Assembly (NCBI GenBank): GCA_030268105.1
Contig: BSDZ01000011.1
Span: 3,366,001-3,430,000 of the forward strand
Reading direction: 5' to 3'
Length of the DNA stretch: 64,000 nucleotides
Origin: Volvox africanus
Taxonomy: Eukaryota > Chlorophyta > Chlorophyceae > Chlamydomonadales > Volvocaceae
A program made the position numbers and the translations under genes. The stretch's first letter is position 1, and each line of letters opens with the position of its first letter. Positions 41,740 through 54,100 of the stretch are shown here, piece after piece. Under the pieces are notes generated by a model. It had not been told where the DNA came from. It did no database searches and saw only the letters and a program-made list of their open reading frames with translations.

Positions 41740-44700
41740 CGGTTGTACGTCTTACGGCAACCAGTGCGTCAAGACGAGGGTTTTAGGTTTCATCCACGAT
41801 ATCAGCGCATCTCAATACTGACGTTGGCGTAGTTTAATGTATTTTGGGAGTTGGATCCGAAACCTTGCGTCTCGTAGTGGAGGTGTGTACTCATCCATGT
41901 TGCGGCCATGCACACTCATTAGCCTCCCGCCCATCGCACTCGTTCTTCACATCCCCGCGCCTTTGCTCATCTGCTCCATCGGGAAGGTTTGAAAGCTTTT
42001 CCGTTTTCACATTCACTCCACTGAGATCCTTTCAATTTTCTGACACTAGTCATCGCCGGTTCCGTCCCCCTCTTCCCCCTCTTTCTGCTGCATCTCGGAT
42101 GGCCATCATCCTCATCATGCCGCACTATACATTTTATAAGTTGTTATTCGTGCATTATCCTCCTGGAATAATCGAATGGCGATTGACCAAGTGGGTTACG
42201 GCTCTGTACAATCCACCCATTCCGAATCCCAGCCGCACTGCTGTGCCCTACCCGAAATCTCTATGTGTATGGGTGTATGGGTGTATGGGTGTATGGGTGT
42301 ATGTTTCCCCCTCTTCGTCCCTGATTCCCGCTCCCATGTCATATAAACTGGAGTCATTGCAGGCGGTCGCACCGCCATGCCGCAAGCTTCTGCGCTTAGT
42401 TGTGCTAGTGATGAATGCCCTTCTTACACCATGCGGTTTAAAATGTTCGGGGGCCGGTGAGAACGAGCACCGACAGGGGATGAGGAACGGAGATCACGGG
42501 CCGGAGTCCAGGGTACAGAGCACGGGGCACGGGGCACGGAGCCGGTGGCCGATGGCCGGGGTGCGGGGTGCGGGGTGCGAGGTGCAGGGTCCGGGGGACG
42601 GGGACAGGGACGGAAATGAGGGACGGGGATGAAGTATGCGAGACGGGGAATGGGGAACGAGAGACGGGAGACGGGGGATGAGGGCCTGAGTCCGGGGTCC
42701 GGGATCCGGGGTCCAGGGGCCGAGGACGGGAAACGAGGAACGAGGGACGGGGGAGGGGGCAAGGGGCATGGGAGACGGCGGACGGGAAACGGGGGATGTT
42801 CCCACGTGTATGTATATGGGTGTGTGTTGTTATTACGAGATTTACACCGATTTGCATCCTTTCTTTCTATCACTTTTCTAACACCACTACGGACAGGGTC
42901 CGAAAATGGGGTGACCAGGCATCCTGTGCCTGCACTGCCAATCCATCCCCTCTCTAGGGGCCTCCGCTTCCTTCTGCCCAGCCTCCATACGCCCACCTTA
43001 TGGGTGTGTAATAAAATAAACGAACAAAGGAATAACCCCACGATCCAGGTGGCAGACATCCATCACTTCACAGCCACCTTCCTTAAATATAGAAACAAGG
43101 TCCGCCAATAAAAAAACATCAGCACTATCATGAATATCATTATCCCAGTAACGCCACAACTGGGCGCTTGCTTGCTAGGGATAACACGCGAAGAAGAATC
43201 TACGTTCCTGTTACGGATGAGGGGGGAATCACTATGCTGCAGCTGCAGCAAGTTGCTGAATTGTGTCTCGCCATCAAACAGCCAGTACCTTGGAATTCGA
43301 CAGCATTCCGCAGCACTTCTGAGTCCACAATCCTTTCCCCCATCTTCCCTCGGCGCCTTAATTACTTGGGAAGTGCACGCACGCCATCATTTCTACGAAT
43401 GAAGTAAAGCACACCCAGCACGCTAGCTAGCTGTAGGTCCTACTAAAGTATTGACAATGGATGCGGGTTTACCAACCCACCTTGCCAATAATGAACGCAC
43501 CGTAAAAAGGAAAACCTAGGAAAAAGCGAAGCTAGCTGCTCATGAAGGAAGTATACATACGGGGAATACGGGGAAAACCAAAACACACACGAATGTTTTA
43601 GCATCGAGCTAACTATCCTGCTGTATGTCGCTGAATCAAAGGAGTACGAATGAAGCGCTCAAAATGAAAGAGGGCAGGCGTGCGATTGCCACGTCATGAG
43701 GCCCTACTCAAACCGCCTCATCTCGATCATCTGCAGAATCATCTGCTGTTCACCTGCTGCCGGAAGTCCCACTCAGCCTGCCCCCAATACAGAGCAGCGC
43801 AGGTGGCATACGAAACGTCCTGGCACCAGAAGGCCGCCATCCATAAACGAATTAGCACCCAAGACCTGGGCTAGAGGTGCGGTTGGCATCTCATATCGAT
43901 CTACCACGAAGCCATCATACGGAAATCAGAAAATTACCGGCTGCTGCACAGCAAAAGCCATACTTGTGTGCCACCTACCCATCCCCCCTCGCTCGAGTCT
44001 CTCTTGATATATCTTTTTAATCACCTCGTCCCACGCCTCAGTCCTGATCATGGAGCCCATCCAGAACCCCCCGCCCCCCAAACACGCTGAATTGTCGCGC
44101 ACTCAGCAAGTATGTAGTGCTCATCTGCCAGACGTGGGTCTGCTGCAGGCAGCCGTGCCCGTCCGTCCTGCAGCCTGCGACTCGCGACGCCAAAGAGCAT
44201 CCTTCAGCTCCTCGCACCTTCTCGACCAAGACTCATTCACTTCGCGCAGCTCCACCTTCAGGCAGCGGATCTCCTCGCGGCGATCCACTCTAGCCAAGGA
44301 GCGCTCCCGGGCGATGGTGACCTTGGCCTCCACTAGTTGCGCCCGCAGCTCCACATTCTCGGCAGTCGCCTCGGCCCTTATGGACCACGCCGACGCCTTC
44401 CCCTCCCACACCTCCGACAGCTGAAGCTTCAAGCGCGCCACCATTCTCATGGCGCCATCATAATCCGCCGTGGCATCAGCGGCACGTTTTTCCGTGCAGG
44501 TCACGAGATGCTTCAGGCGGCCAATCTCCTCCGTCAGATTTTCCTGTATGTGGGCAGCAGTGGGTAGGTACATACATACGTGGGTATATCGCAGCAGTTC
44601 ACAAGGATCAGCGTTAGGTACACGCATCACATCAGGCCGTGCCGTGCGTCGGGCGGGTACACACAAACACGCCAACCGCCTTACCTTTATCATGCAGTTG

Positions 44701-47696
44701 TCCTTCTCCATGGCTTGCACCTGCAGGGCCGTGTCCTGCACGATCTTCTCCTGCCTCACCATCTTCGCTCTCAGAAAGTCGAGCTCAAAGTCCTTGTTTT
44801 CCAGCTCCACCCGGAACTCCTGACCCTCCTGCTCGTTCCTCCTAGCGAAAGCCTTCAGCTTCGAGCGCATATCCTCCTCTCTTGCCTGCGTGTTGATGGA
44901 CCCAGCAGATGTGTACAACCATGCACTTCAGGAACGACGTTTTCAATACACATGCATGGCTAGGCGTGGCTGCATACGTACATGTCAAGCCCGTTCCCTC
45001 GCGGCGCGGCCCCCTCACCTTCCATTCGTTGTTCTCCTTGTGCAGCATTTTGATCGTAGACTTCGCCGCCTGGAGGTCCATGGCCAGCTGCGCAGACTTC
45101 GCCGCCTCCATGGTGGCCGCCTCCATGGCGGCCTGCACCTCCTGCCGCAACTTCTCCGTGGTCACTACCTCGGTCTTCAGCTTGGAGAGTGCACAGGCCG
45201 CCTTCGCCTCCGCGGTGCAGACCCGGGCCTGCGCATCAGTCCTGATGACCTCTTCCTTGACCTGCGGCAAGGCAAAAGGACGACCACATGGGTTCATCAA
45301 GTTGCGAGAGTGCCACCTGTCATCTAAATAAATGAATAAATATTTATATAAACACTTAATACACATATCGCACATCCTTGCCCATTGGTACGCACCCTTG
45401 CAAGGCCGCCCGCAAGGAGACTCACCCGCCATTGGCTTCGCTCCTGCTGGGCGACCTGCTCTGCGCTCCTCAGACGTGAAGTCAGCATGGACACCTGCTG
45501 CTCATGGTCCGCCTGAAGCACCCGCACGTTGGCCTCCGCGAGCTGCGTCTGCTGCTGCAGCGCTGCCATCTGCAGCTGCAGCACCTCCGTCCGCTGGCCT
45601 GCTGCCGCAAGGGCCTCCTCACTGCTTGCCTGCAGCGCCTCAATGACCGTCTTCAGGGTCCCCACTTCAACCTCCAACCTCGACTGAAGCCGCCACGCTG
45701 AGGTGACGCGCTGTTGGAACCAGGGCAACTCGACCTTCGCAATGAACGGGACGGGGGAGGGTGAAGACAGCGTTAGTGAATCATCATCAGCCCGCCCCTC
45801 GATCAAAGAAACGAATAACCCCACAGCATCAGGCCCCCTGCTCTCCTCTGCTGGCTGAGGGTCCAGCTCCCAACCCCGCCGCTGTACACCCCCGCGCCCC
45901 CATGTGCCCTCGCTCTCACCTTAGCCTTATAGGCCAGCTGCTGCAACTTCTTGTTGCCGATTGGGAGCGTGTACCTCACACGCAAAGGAGCCATCTCCTG
46001 ACGACACAAGGAAGGGCAGACAAGTGGACTGGTTATATGCACGAGCAGCAGGCGGCATAAGAACGATAAAAACCCGGATGATCCACGTGCAGACCAAGAT
46101 AAGGATAGAAATCATCACGCGCCCATCGCGCGCTGTCGCACCCATCGTCCCCAACCACCATGCACTCGGCAGATGCGCTTGTGATACTCGTGCGTCGTCA
46201 CCGCTCCCATCATCTGGCAACAGTGTTCCTAATGTGCATATATATGTGTGCACATGTATGTGTATATTCATATATTGCTCGAGTGCAGCCACGCTTGCAG
46301 TCAGCCAGCAGCTTCGATTTAGTTAATGACTCGATCAGCAGCAGCGGGCGAAGAGGCTTACCTCGAGCGAGCAAAACAAGACACCTTCAGCACCGGTACT
46401 CGGCAACCTCCGTCCGTCAGCAACCTCGCTCAAAGGTTGTGACGTGTATAAGGACGATGAAGTCTTGAGTCAATACCCTATAATGAAAAAAAAAGGAACA
46501 ACAGCCATCACATATGGCCCCGATGCCGAGGAATAAAGGTCCCACGGTACGCACATACACACACAGAGGCAGGAGCGGCGTCCCAACACCACAACGCACG
46601 TTGCCCAAGCAAATCGTGCGTATTCTGTCTGATACCGCACATACTTTGCGCGTAAGCAGCAGAAGTCAGCCACAATGCAGTATGCTGCAAGTGCGGGGGT
46701 AACTTATGATTTGGCGAAGCTAAGCAAGCGCAGGGATGCCGCTCCAGCCTCGACTTGCTAGCTTGCGCATCCCGCGCGCATCCCGGCTTCCAGCCGCGTA
46801 ATAAACAGACACAAAGCCAAGTACAATGCCATCATATCATGTGTGCATTTGTTCCTTTCTTTGCGTACCTCAAGACGGCACGTTGTGACAAAACACGAAA
46901 CCTGGTCCGTTGGCTTTGAAGTAGGCTTTGAAGCACCAGAATTCAACGAACTGCAGGCAAATGGTAAGAGACGGTAAGGTCTATCGTATGTCGCCGAGCT
47001 TCGGGCAGTGTGAGTTCCCAAGGCACGGACGACGGTCCGGTCCCAGTGTTCCCCAGCCACTTCAACCCATAACATGTTCGTGAAGACAATTTAAATCCCA
47101 GTGCAATGGAGGCCGCAAGCTAAGAAAACAACCTTGACAAACAAGGACGAAACCTCGCTCCCCCGAGCAACCCGGGGTCCCGAGGCGAAACCCAGCAGCA
47201 GCCAATATAAACACACTCAACAACAAGCCGCAGTTCAATTCCTCATGTACCTATAAGTTGGATGACTCGGAACTTTCCGCAATGTTGGCTGTTGGCTTTA
47301 TAGGCTGTGAGCCGCCTGAAAATCAACAACCTACATTACAGACATGCAAACTATTTGATCAGTCGTAGGATCAACATAAGCGATTCCCAAGGCAGAACAG
47401 CAGACCAAAAGGTGTACCCGATGCCCGTGCACACTTGGACGGGTCGCACAAAGCCAGTCGATACAAGACCATCAGCAAGGATGCAGATTGCTTGATCTAC
47501 TCACCAAGGAAGGGATGCCGCCGCGCAGCCCTCACAATACGACTTTGCTGTAGGAGTTAGAACTTACTGGCTGTGCAGTTGGCGAATGCAATAATCCAGG
47601 AAACGGATTATCAGTAACAAGCTACACTTGCAACGAAACGTTGTAGTATTGCATATGAATTGGGCGACAATGCGCTCTTTATCCCAATCGCTTCCG
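41740..47696. repeat. Tandem unit 8 of the array (5957 bp)
   Basis: Matches units 4 and 5 at every diagnostic site I checked: octamer 41777-41787, 4 minisatellite copies 42268-42299, tgtcgctg variant. Last complete unit. Confidence 0.97.
44121..45994 (-). CDS. Coiled-coil protein, unit 8 copy
   Basis: Exons 45994-45920, 45734-45426, 45261-45019, 44885-44685 and 44543-44121. Predicted protein identical to the unit 1 product. This is the copy nearest the broken right edge of the array; the truncated ninth unit ends before any gene sequence. Confidence 0.75.
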
Positions 47697-48131
47697 CGGT
47701 TGTACGTCTTACGGCAACCAGTGCGTCAAGACGAGGGTTTTAGGTTTCATCCACGATATCAGCGCATCTCAATACTGACGTTGGCGTAGTTTAATGTATT
47801 TTGGGAGTTGGATCCGAAACCTTGCGTCTCGTAGTGGAGGTGTGTACTCATCCATGTTGCGGCCATGCACACTCATTAGCCTCCCGCCCATCGCACTCGT
47901 TCTTCACATCCCCGCGCCTTTGCTCATCTGCTCCATCGGGAAGGTTTGAAAGCTTTTCCGTTTTCACATTCACTCCACTGAGATCCTTTCAATTTTCTGA
48001 CACTAGTCATCGCCGGTTCCGTCCCCCTCTTCCCCCTCTTTCTGCTGCATCTCGGATGGCCATCATCCTCATCATGCCGCACTATACATTTTATAAGTTG
48101 TTATTCGTGCATTATCCTCCTGGAATAATCG
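47697..48131. repeat. Truncated tandem unit 9 (435 bp)
   Basis: Matches the first 435 bp of the unit, including the telomere-like octamer at 47734-47744. Identity stops after ggaataatcg at 48131, where other units continue with aatggcgattgacc and this one continues with ggtaatggtcctg. It carries no part of the coiled-coil gene or of the minisatellite. Confidence 0.95.
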
Positions 48132-48530
48132 GGTAATGGTCCTGCCCCGACCCCCTCTGGGCCGAGGCACCAGCAGCCGCTACGGCACGCGCAGGCTGAA
48201 AAACACCACCACTGACGCCACGTCCACGACCCCGGCGGCCAAGGCCACCGTGCCCACGGAACTGCCCACTATTGCTGCTCCGAGGAACCTCCGGCTCAGC
48301 CAAAGACTTAAGGGTCACCTTTGCTCTAGCCTTCGCACACTCAGCATCGACCTCCCGAGTAACGTCATCCAGCAAAGGACGTTCCGACTTGGCGAAGTAG
48401 CGCTGATGGAGTGCAACGAGACCATCACGGCCCCTTCGGCTTGACGGTTAAGTCGGGCATTGACACTGGCTAAGACGTGCTACATTTGTGACAGCACGCC
48501 GACGATGTCGGGTCCCACCGGCGCGCCTTA
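48132..48530 (-). pseudogene. Decayed gag-like coding remnant
   Basis: Reading on the minus strand gives a charged helical segment (ending in KARAKVTLKSLAEPE) followed by a Gly/Arg-rich stretch with GRRGRGRG at about 48190-48240, reminiscent of nucleic-acid-binding regions of retroelement gag proteins. The frame is broken by at least one frameshift near 48400 and by a stop near 48480. It ends exactly at the array junction. It is antisense to the copia pol fragment on its right, so it may belong to a different insertion. Confidence 0.35.
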
Positions 48531-48806
48531 AGTGGGTATCTACCTGGGCATCGAGCCCTGATGCGCTGCTCCGAGAGGCGTGTTACAGCCGCTGATTAGT
48601 CCAGAATGCTGAAAGAAGTATTGTTCTGGCGTCATGACGGTTACTTCACGAGCATAACCGCCGACCACACGAAGATGAGCAGACTGGATGCCGAATTTGC
48701 CACCGATGATGGCGACGAAAACATTATGTCCCACAGCGGGTACTGAACTCGAAGAGTCTTGCTGAAGAGCCGAAGGCACAGCGGTTCATAACAGAAAGCG
48801 CGCCAA
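48531..48806. other. Unassigned stretch between gag-like remnant and copia pol
   Basis: A minus-strand open frame of 79 codons (48540-48779) is present, but I recognise no motif in it. The plus strand near 48781-48806 resembles copia integrase sequence out of frame with the downstream pol, suggesting a frameshift at about 48800. Confidence 0.3.
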
Positions 48807-49415
48807 AGTTCACCAGTAGCGGGGAAGCCTAAAACCCCATATGAACTTTTAACTGGTGTGGTGCCAGATGTTTCGCTACTGCGTGTGTTTGGCTGTGTTG
48901 CTTACGCGCATGTGCCTAAGGGCAAGTGTGACAAGCTTGATTCAAGGGCGCAGAAGGGCACATTCCTTGGATATGAGGCCAACTCCAAGGCATACCGCAT
49001 TCTGTTGGGAGACGGGCGTATCCAGATCACACGTGATGTTGTGTTCCTTGAGGATCAGTTTGCTTTTAGTAATCATGTTCGGCCAGAGTTGGAGGTGTTT
49101 AGCATCAGGGATGGTCCATCAGTCCCTGTTGCTGGTGCCGCTGCGGGAAATGCAGGACAGGCCGGCGGGGCTGGTGTGGTTGATGCAGGTGTCCTTGCTG
49201 CTACTCACGCTGCTGGTGCCCCCGCGGGATATGCGGGTGTGGCCGGCGTGGGTGCTACAGGTGGTGCTCCCGTCATACCTGCTGCTGGTGCCCCCGCGGG
49301 AGATGCGGGTGTGGCGGGCATGGATGACGGTGAGGTCCCTCCTTTAATGGAGGATGATGATGAAGGGGAGGAAGTAGATTATGGTATGTCAGAGACGGAC
49401 GTTGGTGGCGACTAA
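48807..49415 (+). pseudogene. Copia pol fragment: integrase C-terminus and linker
   Basis: The frame opens with KTPYELLTG and continues with LRVFGCVAYAHVPK, FLGYEANSKAYR and a DVVFLED box, the typical end of copia integrase. Next comes an Ala/Gly/Pro-rich linker encoded by an imprecise GC-rich repeat (about 49129-49320, words such as GAPAGDAGVAG) and an acidic stretch. A TAA at 49413-49415 interrupts it. The frame after that stop is the same one used by the reverse transcriptase, so a single base change probably caused the break. The left end is frameshifted. Confidence 0.85.
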
Positions 49416-50375
49416 GGCGACGATGCTGGTGGTGATGTAGCCAGCAGTTCTGGCTCAGAAACGGGACAGGGCTCTAGTGGACGTACTGGGGAGTCTGGTA
49501 ACCTGGATCCAACCCCACCTCGTCCAATTCGTCAGAGGAAGCCACCCGGATGGCAGAAGGACTATGCCATGCTAGCTTCGGAACTGGAGATGAAGGAGCC
49601 TATAAGTCTGGAAGAGGCTCAGTCCCGTGTTGATTGGCTGCAGTGGAAGGCGGCAATGGATGAGGAAATGACATCACTTCAAGAAAATCGCACGTGGGAG
49701 CTGGAGGAGATTCCCATGGGTGCGCGGAAAATTGGGCTAAAATGGGTTTTCAAGTTAAAGCGTGATGCTGATGGAAATGTTGAGCGGTATAAGGCTCGCC
49801 TGGTTGCAAAAGGATTTACTCAAAAGGAAGGAGTTGATTTTGGGGAGGTTTTCGCCCCTGTTGGGAAGTATGCCAGCTTTCGTGCTTTGCTGGCTGTCGC
49901 TGCAGATCGTGATCTTGAGCTTCATCAGCTTGACATCAAGACTGCGTTCTTGCAGGGTGAGCTAAAAGAGGAAGTGTACACTGAGCAGCCGCCTGGTTAT
50001 AATTTAGGTGGTCCTAATGTAGTGTGCAAGTTACGTCGGGCTTTGTACGGCCTTCACCAGGCCCCTCGTGCCTGGTATATTCGTTTGCGCAAGGAGCTGG
50101 AAAGCATGGGTTTCAAGCCATCTCTGGCTGACCCTGGCTTATTTGTGAAGATTGAAAATGGTGAACCAGTCTACGTTCTTGTTTACGTTGATGATTTGCT
50201 GTTGGCGTGTAAGTCTATGGCAGTGATTGGGCAAGTGAAGGCCCAGCTGTTACGTGCGTTTGCACTGCGAGATCTGGGGGAGACCCGGTTTTATCTGGGT
50301 TTTGAAATTGAGCGCGACCGGACTGCCCGGACCATCTCAGTCACTCAAAGGCGGTATATCTCAAACATCTTGGAG
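49416..50375 (+). pseudogene. Copia reverse transcriptase, 3'-truncated
   Basis: The frame continues directly after the TAA at 49413-49415 with an acidic Gly/Ser-rich segment and the RQRKPPGW motif. The RT domain follows: WELEEIPMGARKIGLKWVFK, KARLVAKGFTQKEGVDF, the LDIKTAFLQGEL box with the first catalytic Asp, KLRRALYGLHQAPRAWY, and VYVLVYVDDLLLA with the catalytic YVDD (about 50184-50195). It ends at SVTQRRYISNILE, about where the thumb/connection region should start, then 12 unrelated codons and a stop at 50414. RNase H is absent, so the element cannot be autonomous. Confidence 0.9.
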
Positions 50376-51134
50376 ATATATATATACAGATTAAAAATGC
50401 AACGATTAAATTAAATTCCTGACAAGTTGAAATCGAGGGAAGCAAATAAAGACTTACTGGTACTAATAAGCTGTACCGATTGCAACCTTGGAGGCAAGTC
50501 GGTTGTCGCCGGTTGCGGACTCCACGAGGGAGGGGAGGTATGCAGGAATCAACCGTTTGGAGGAGGTGGCGTCGGGGCGCGTTGAATACCGAATACCGGC
50601 GAATACCGAAGAGGGTTAAGCGGGATTGACCTTATCTATAGGCTTTATAGGCTTGATGCTCCTACTAATCCGCATTCTCGGAGACGCAATAGGGATGGAC
50701 CAGGTAGACGATGACTGGATTAGCCCTGATTCACTTTGCATTAATCCGTCCAGATGAATAAGCGGTCAAAATTATGTAAAATTCATGCATCCGAACGCCA
50801 AGGCAGCGCGCGCGGCGCGGCATGCCTGTATGCGTGCATCTAATTGATATATCCAAACCCATTTTTAAACCTCAAAACAGATGTTCATCTTTGCAATTAA
50901 TTAACCAACAAATTTAAATTATTTTAAAAGCTTTGACGTGCAGCAGCAACTGAGGCAGGCTAGCTAGCAGCGTGTGAATCGAGAAGGAGCCGAGCAGCCG
51001 AGCCCAGCAGCCAGAGGTACAAAGTAAGGAAAAAAGCACTCTCATAAGAAGAGAGATATTCGCGACTCTAGGATATATTCTATATATGTCTTGATACATA
51101 GCAACATATTTTTTCAAGAAGTTGATTTAGGGTG
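50376..51134. other. Intergenic stretch between copia remnant and secreted-protein gene
   Basis: No gene seen. It is AT-rich towards the right, with TATA-like sequence (tctatatatg) near 51079, about 55 nt before the start codon at 51135, which could be the promoter of the plus-strand gene. A short repeated word (gaataccg) occurs near 50585-50610. Confidence 0.4.
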
Positions 51135-51150
51135 ATGATGACGTCATCAT
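51135..51150. promoter_or_regulatory. 16-bp perfect palindrome over the start codon
   Basis: ATGATGACGTCATCAT is its own reverse complement and contains the TGACGTCA core bound by bZIP (CREB/ATF type) factors. It begins with the ATG of the secreted-protein gene, so it may be a downstream regulatory site or a coincidence of repeated ATG/CAT words. Confidence 0.4.
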
Positions 51151-54100
51151 TATTAGGGTTACTCCTGCTGTTATGTCTGTCAAGGCCGTTCGCCGCAGCT
51201 TCACCGCGCTCATCATCACTGCGTTATGAAGATGCGTTTAAATACAATAATCAGCTAATGAGTGCTTCAGGGCGAGGTCACATGGCTGAGTCGACCAGCA
51301 TGCGCAGCAGCAGGACTAAGGACCTCGAGATCGGTAACAAAAATTTGGTGGAAGATAGTATCAACCTGAGGAGCCGGCAGCGGTTCCTTGTCGGAACTGT
51401 GAAGCAAAACAGCAGCTGCATCCTAGTGGATGATACATGCACGACGGATCTCCGATATTTCGCCAGCCTACAGGGGGAACCAAGTACCAGCATCCAGAAG
51501 TGAGTTGATTGCATGCAATCAGCTGATACATACATGCATACCCTACATGAGGCCCTGCGACGTGCCTTCATGTTCTATCCATTTTTTCTCTAATTTGCGC
51601 GCGCTCGTTCGATATCATTAACTAAAGCCCGGTCAGACCAAATTAGGTATCCTAGGAGGTAGTCGAGAGCCGCAAAGGCCTCTCGAGATGCTGAGAAGGT
51701 GCTTCTGCACCCTTATATCGCGGAAGCGTGTGCCTTGTCAGGGCATAGTACCGTCCCCGTACGTGTATATACGACTATTATAGGCATATTAGACTTAATC
51801 AGATGAGCCGATAGTTGGCAGTGTTATTATTCAAGCATATTGCCGCTCTGCATATGTATGTACGTACATTCCTGCGTGCTCCCGGTTCTAGCTGTCCATC
51901 TCTCCATCCAGCTATATACCACGCACACACAGTGGTTACCCAGCAGATGTTTTCTTCCATCCCACCACGTGTCTCGATGAATGTGACCCATACATCATAC
52001 CCCTGCCACAATAGCACTAGAGTGCGTGTGGTCCCCGGCGTACCCCTGTGGCCTCCATCTTGTTCCCTCTCTACATGTTCGGGCCAAACCTATGTATCGA
52101 CGTACCTGCCTGCTGCGCCCTTCCTGCTGAGAATGTCTCTGTATGTGCATGCAGATTGATTGCACGCAGCATCTCCGACAACTGTTACCCGGAGGATGCT
52201 ACGAATGTCAGTGCGCGTGGCTGCCCCACCCGGTGGATCGATTACTGGATTCCACCCTTCCACGCAAGTGTGAGTGATTGTCGTCGTGTTGTGTGTTTAT
52301 CACATATGCAGTTGCACAGCAGACCTAAGGACGATCAAGAGATTGATAGCGTGGAAGGTCCTCCCTAGATACGGAAGGTCCTCGAAAAAATAGCATGTTG
52401 ACAGCCTTTTTATTAAGCTTCTTACGTAAACCTACTGGAGATCCCCTAAGATGCATGGCCCTGGGAGTTAGGGTGCCATGCTTGCTTCCTGGAATGCGCA
52501 AGTTTGGTCCTGACTGCCAACGAATTGTTAGTTTTTTGGATTTCCAGTACTGAGGTCTGCGGGGTCCCTAGTGAGAGTACGAGCAGAAGGGACAGTACGG
52601 CGCTTCAGTCGTTTCCTTATTCAACGTCACTGCACTGGCAGGACTACATCAGGGGTTAAATTCCCCGCCCGCCTGGGAAGCGCGCACCCATGGGGCCTAA
52701 GGGGGGCCTGGTGGTACGGCGGGGTGGCTTGATGCCCACCTAAATGTGTAGTATGGGTTCATTCCTTACCCCCTGGCTGCATTGTTATGTCTAGGGGATG
52801 GAATCAATTGACTGCATCTATCTATAAGGATAGAAGCTGCGCTTTCACGCAACACTCAGCAAGAAGCTACTTTAGTATGTAGTGCGTGTCCCTTCATACA
52901 GGATGAGTATCTGGTGTATGTGTAGTAATCGCTCACTATTATACTCCTACGCAGTTGTTGGTTTATAGCACCCTAGTATCCCACCAGCCATCCACACATT
53001 CAGGTCACGTGCAGTACATAAGCAGTTGCAAGTTCTCAGTATTATCGTATTATACCAATTTATTATCGTATTAATATGTGCTAAAGCAGATGAAAGAAGT
53101 TACACTTTCAATTATTACTATTGCTGTTCACTGTTCCGTTAACCTGCTGCTCCTGTTGCTGCATATGTGTGCACCGTGCGCGTGTGCTCGCTGTACCTAC
53201 CTAATAAATGCAGCTCTTCCGGAGCCTCCTGTATTGCAACGGGTCATTGCTTGACGATGCCATCACATGCCTGGACAGTGCCTCACAGACAGACTGCGTG
53301 GCCAATGCGGCATGCATCTGGACAAACAAAACATATGTTCAGACGACCAGCATATATAGTACGTCCAACTCGAGCATATATATGATGAAGGCCATTTATT
53401 ATGCCATCACACGTTCTATTGGCTGGCATAAGGGTCCGATGCTAGAGGATTACGACTTAAGATACGTCGCTATGCCAAGCTACTGCACTGCCAGGTGCGT
53501 ATAACAATGATTACGAAGATTGCAAGCTACCTAGGGTGCTGAGGAGGAAGAGCGGCGTCATCAGCAGGGGCGGGGTTTGCGTTATGTATGTTCTTTCAAT
53601 ATGAATATAAAACATGCATCCTACTTGACTACATACACAAATAAAGCTAGTGCTGCGTGTTTCTTTCACATCACGTCACTGCTGCCAATGTTTTTTATAT
53701 CTTCACTGCGTCCATTCAACAGTACATAATAATCCTTCGTTCATACTGCTATTGTCATTGCTGCCTGCCTGCCTTCCTGCTGTAAAGACATACAGGACGT
53801 AGTCTGGAGTGATTGGTCGGAAATTTTTGTGCAAATATGAAATACAGCTTCCCCTAAATGGCCCTTAACGTTAGGGTGTTATGATTGCTTATCAGCGGTT
53901 AGGTTGCAAGCTCGATTCGGACTGACAGTAGCCAGATGTTCTTAACAACAACCAACTGGGGTAGTACGGGACTTGGATAAAGGCTGTAGAGAGCAGGAGA
54001 ATCTGCAAAATAAAACAACCTAGTGATCCCCAATGAGATACGTGTAATGATAATTTATAGCTACATACGTTATCTTGCTGATTTATGCATATATAAGTAC

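Larger units (their letters stand above)
48807..50375 (+). mobile_element. Ty1/copia-type LTR retrotransposon, truncated pol remnant
   Basis: The order integrase C-terminus, variable linker, reverse transcriptase is that of Ty1/copia elements (Ty3/gypsy has RT before integrase). There is no gag, protease or integrase catalytic core in frame on the left, and RNase H and the 3' LTR are missing on the right. No LTR pair was found. Similarity stops after YISNILE at 50375, where an AT-rich stretch (atatatatatacag) begins. Confidence 0.88.

Noticed and set aside
1..48131. CRISPR array or rDNA repeat
   Set aside because: Unit size, lack of spacer structure and absence of rRNA-like sequence exclude both.
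48136..48444. Plus-strand 102-codon open frame
   Set aside because: Low-complexity Thr/Arg/Pro composition; the minus strand over the same bases reads as a helical then Gly/Arg-rich protein segment.
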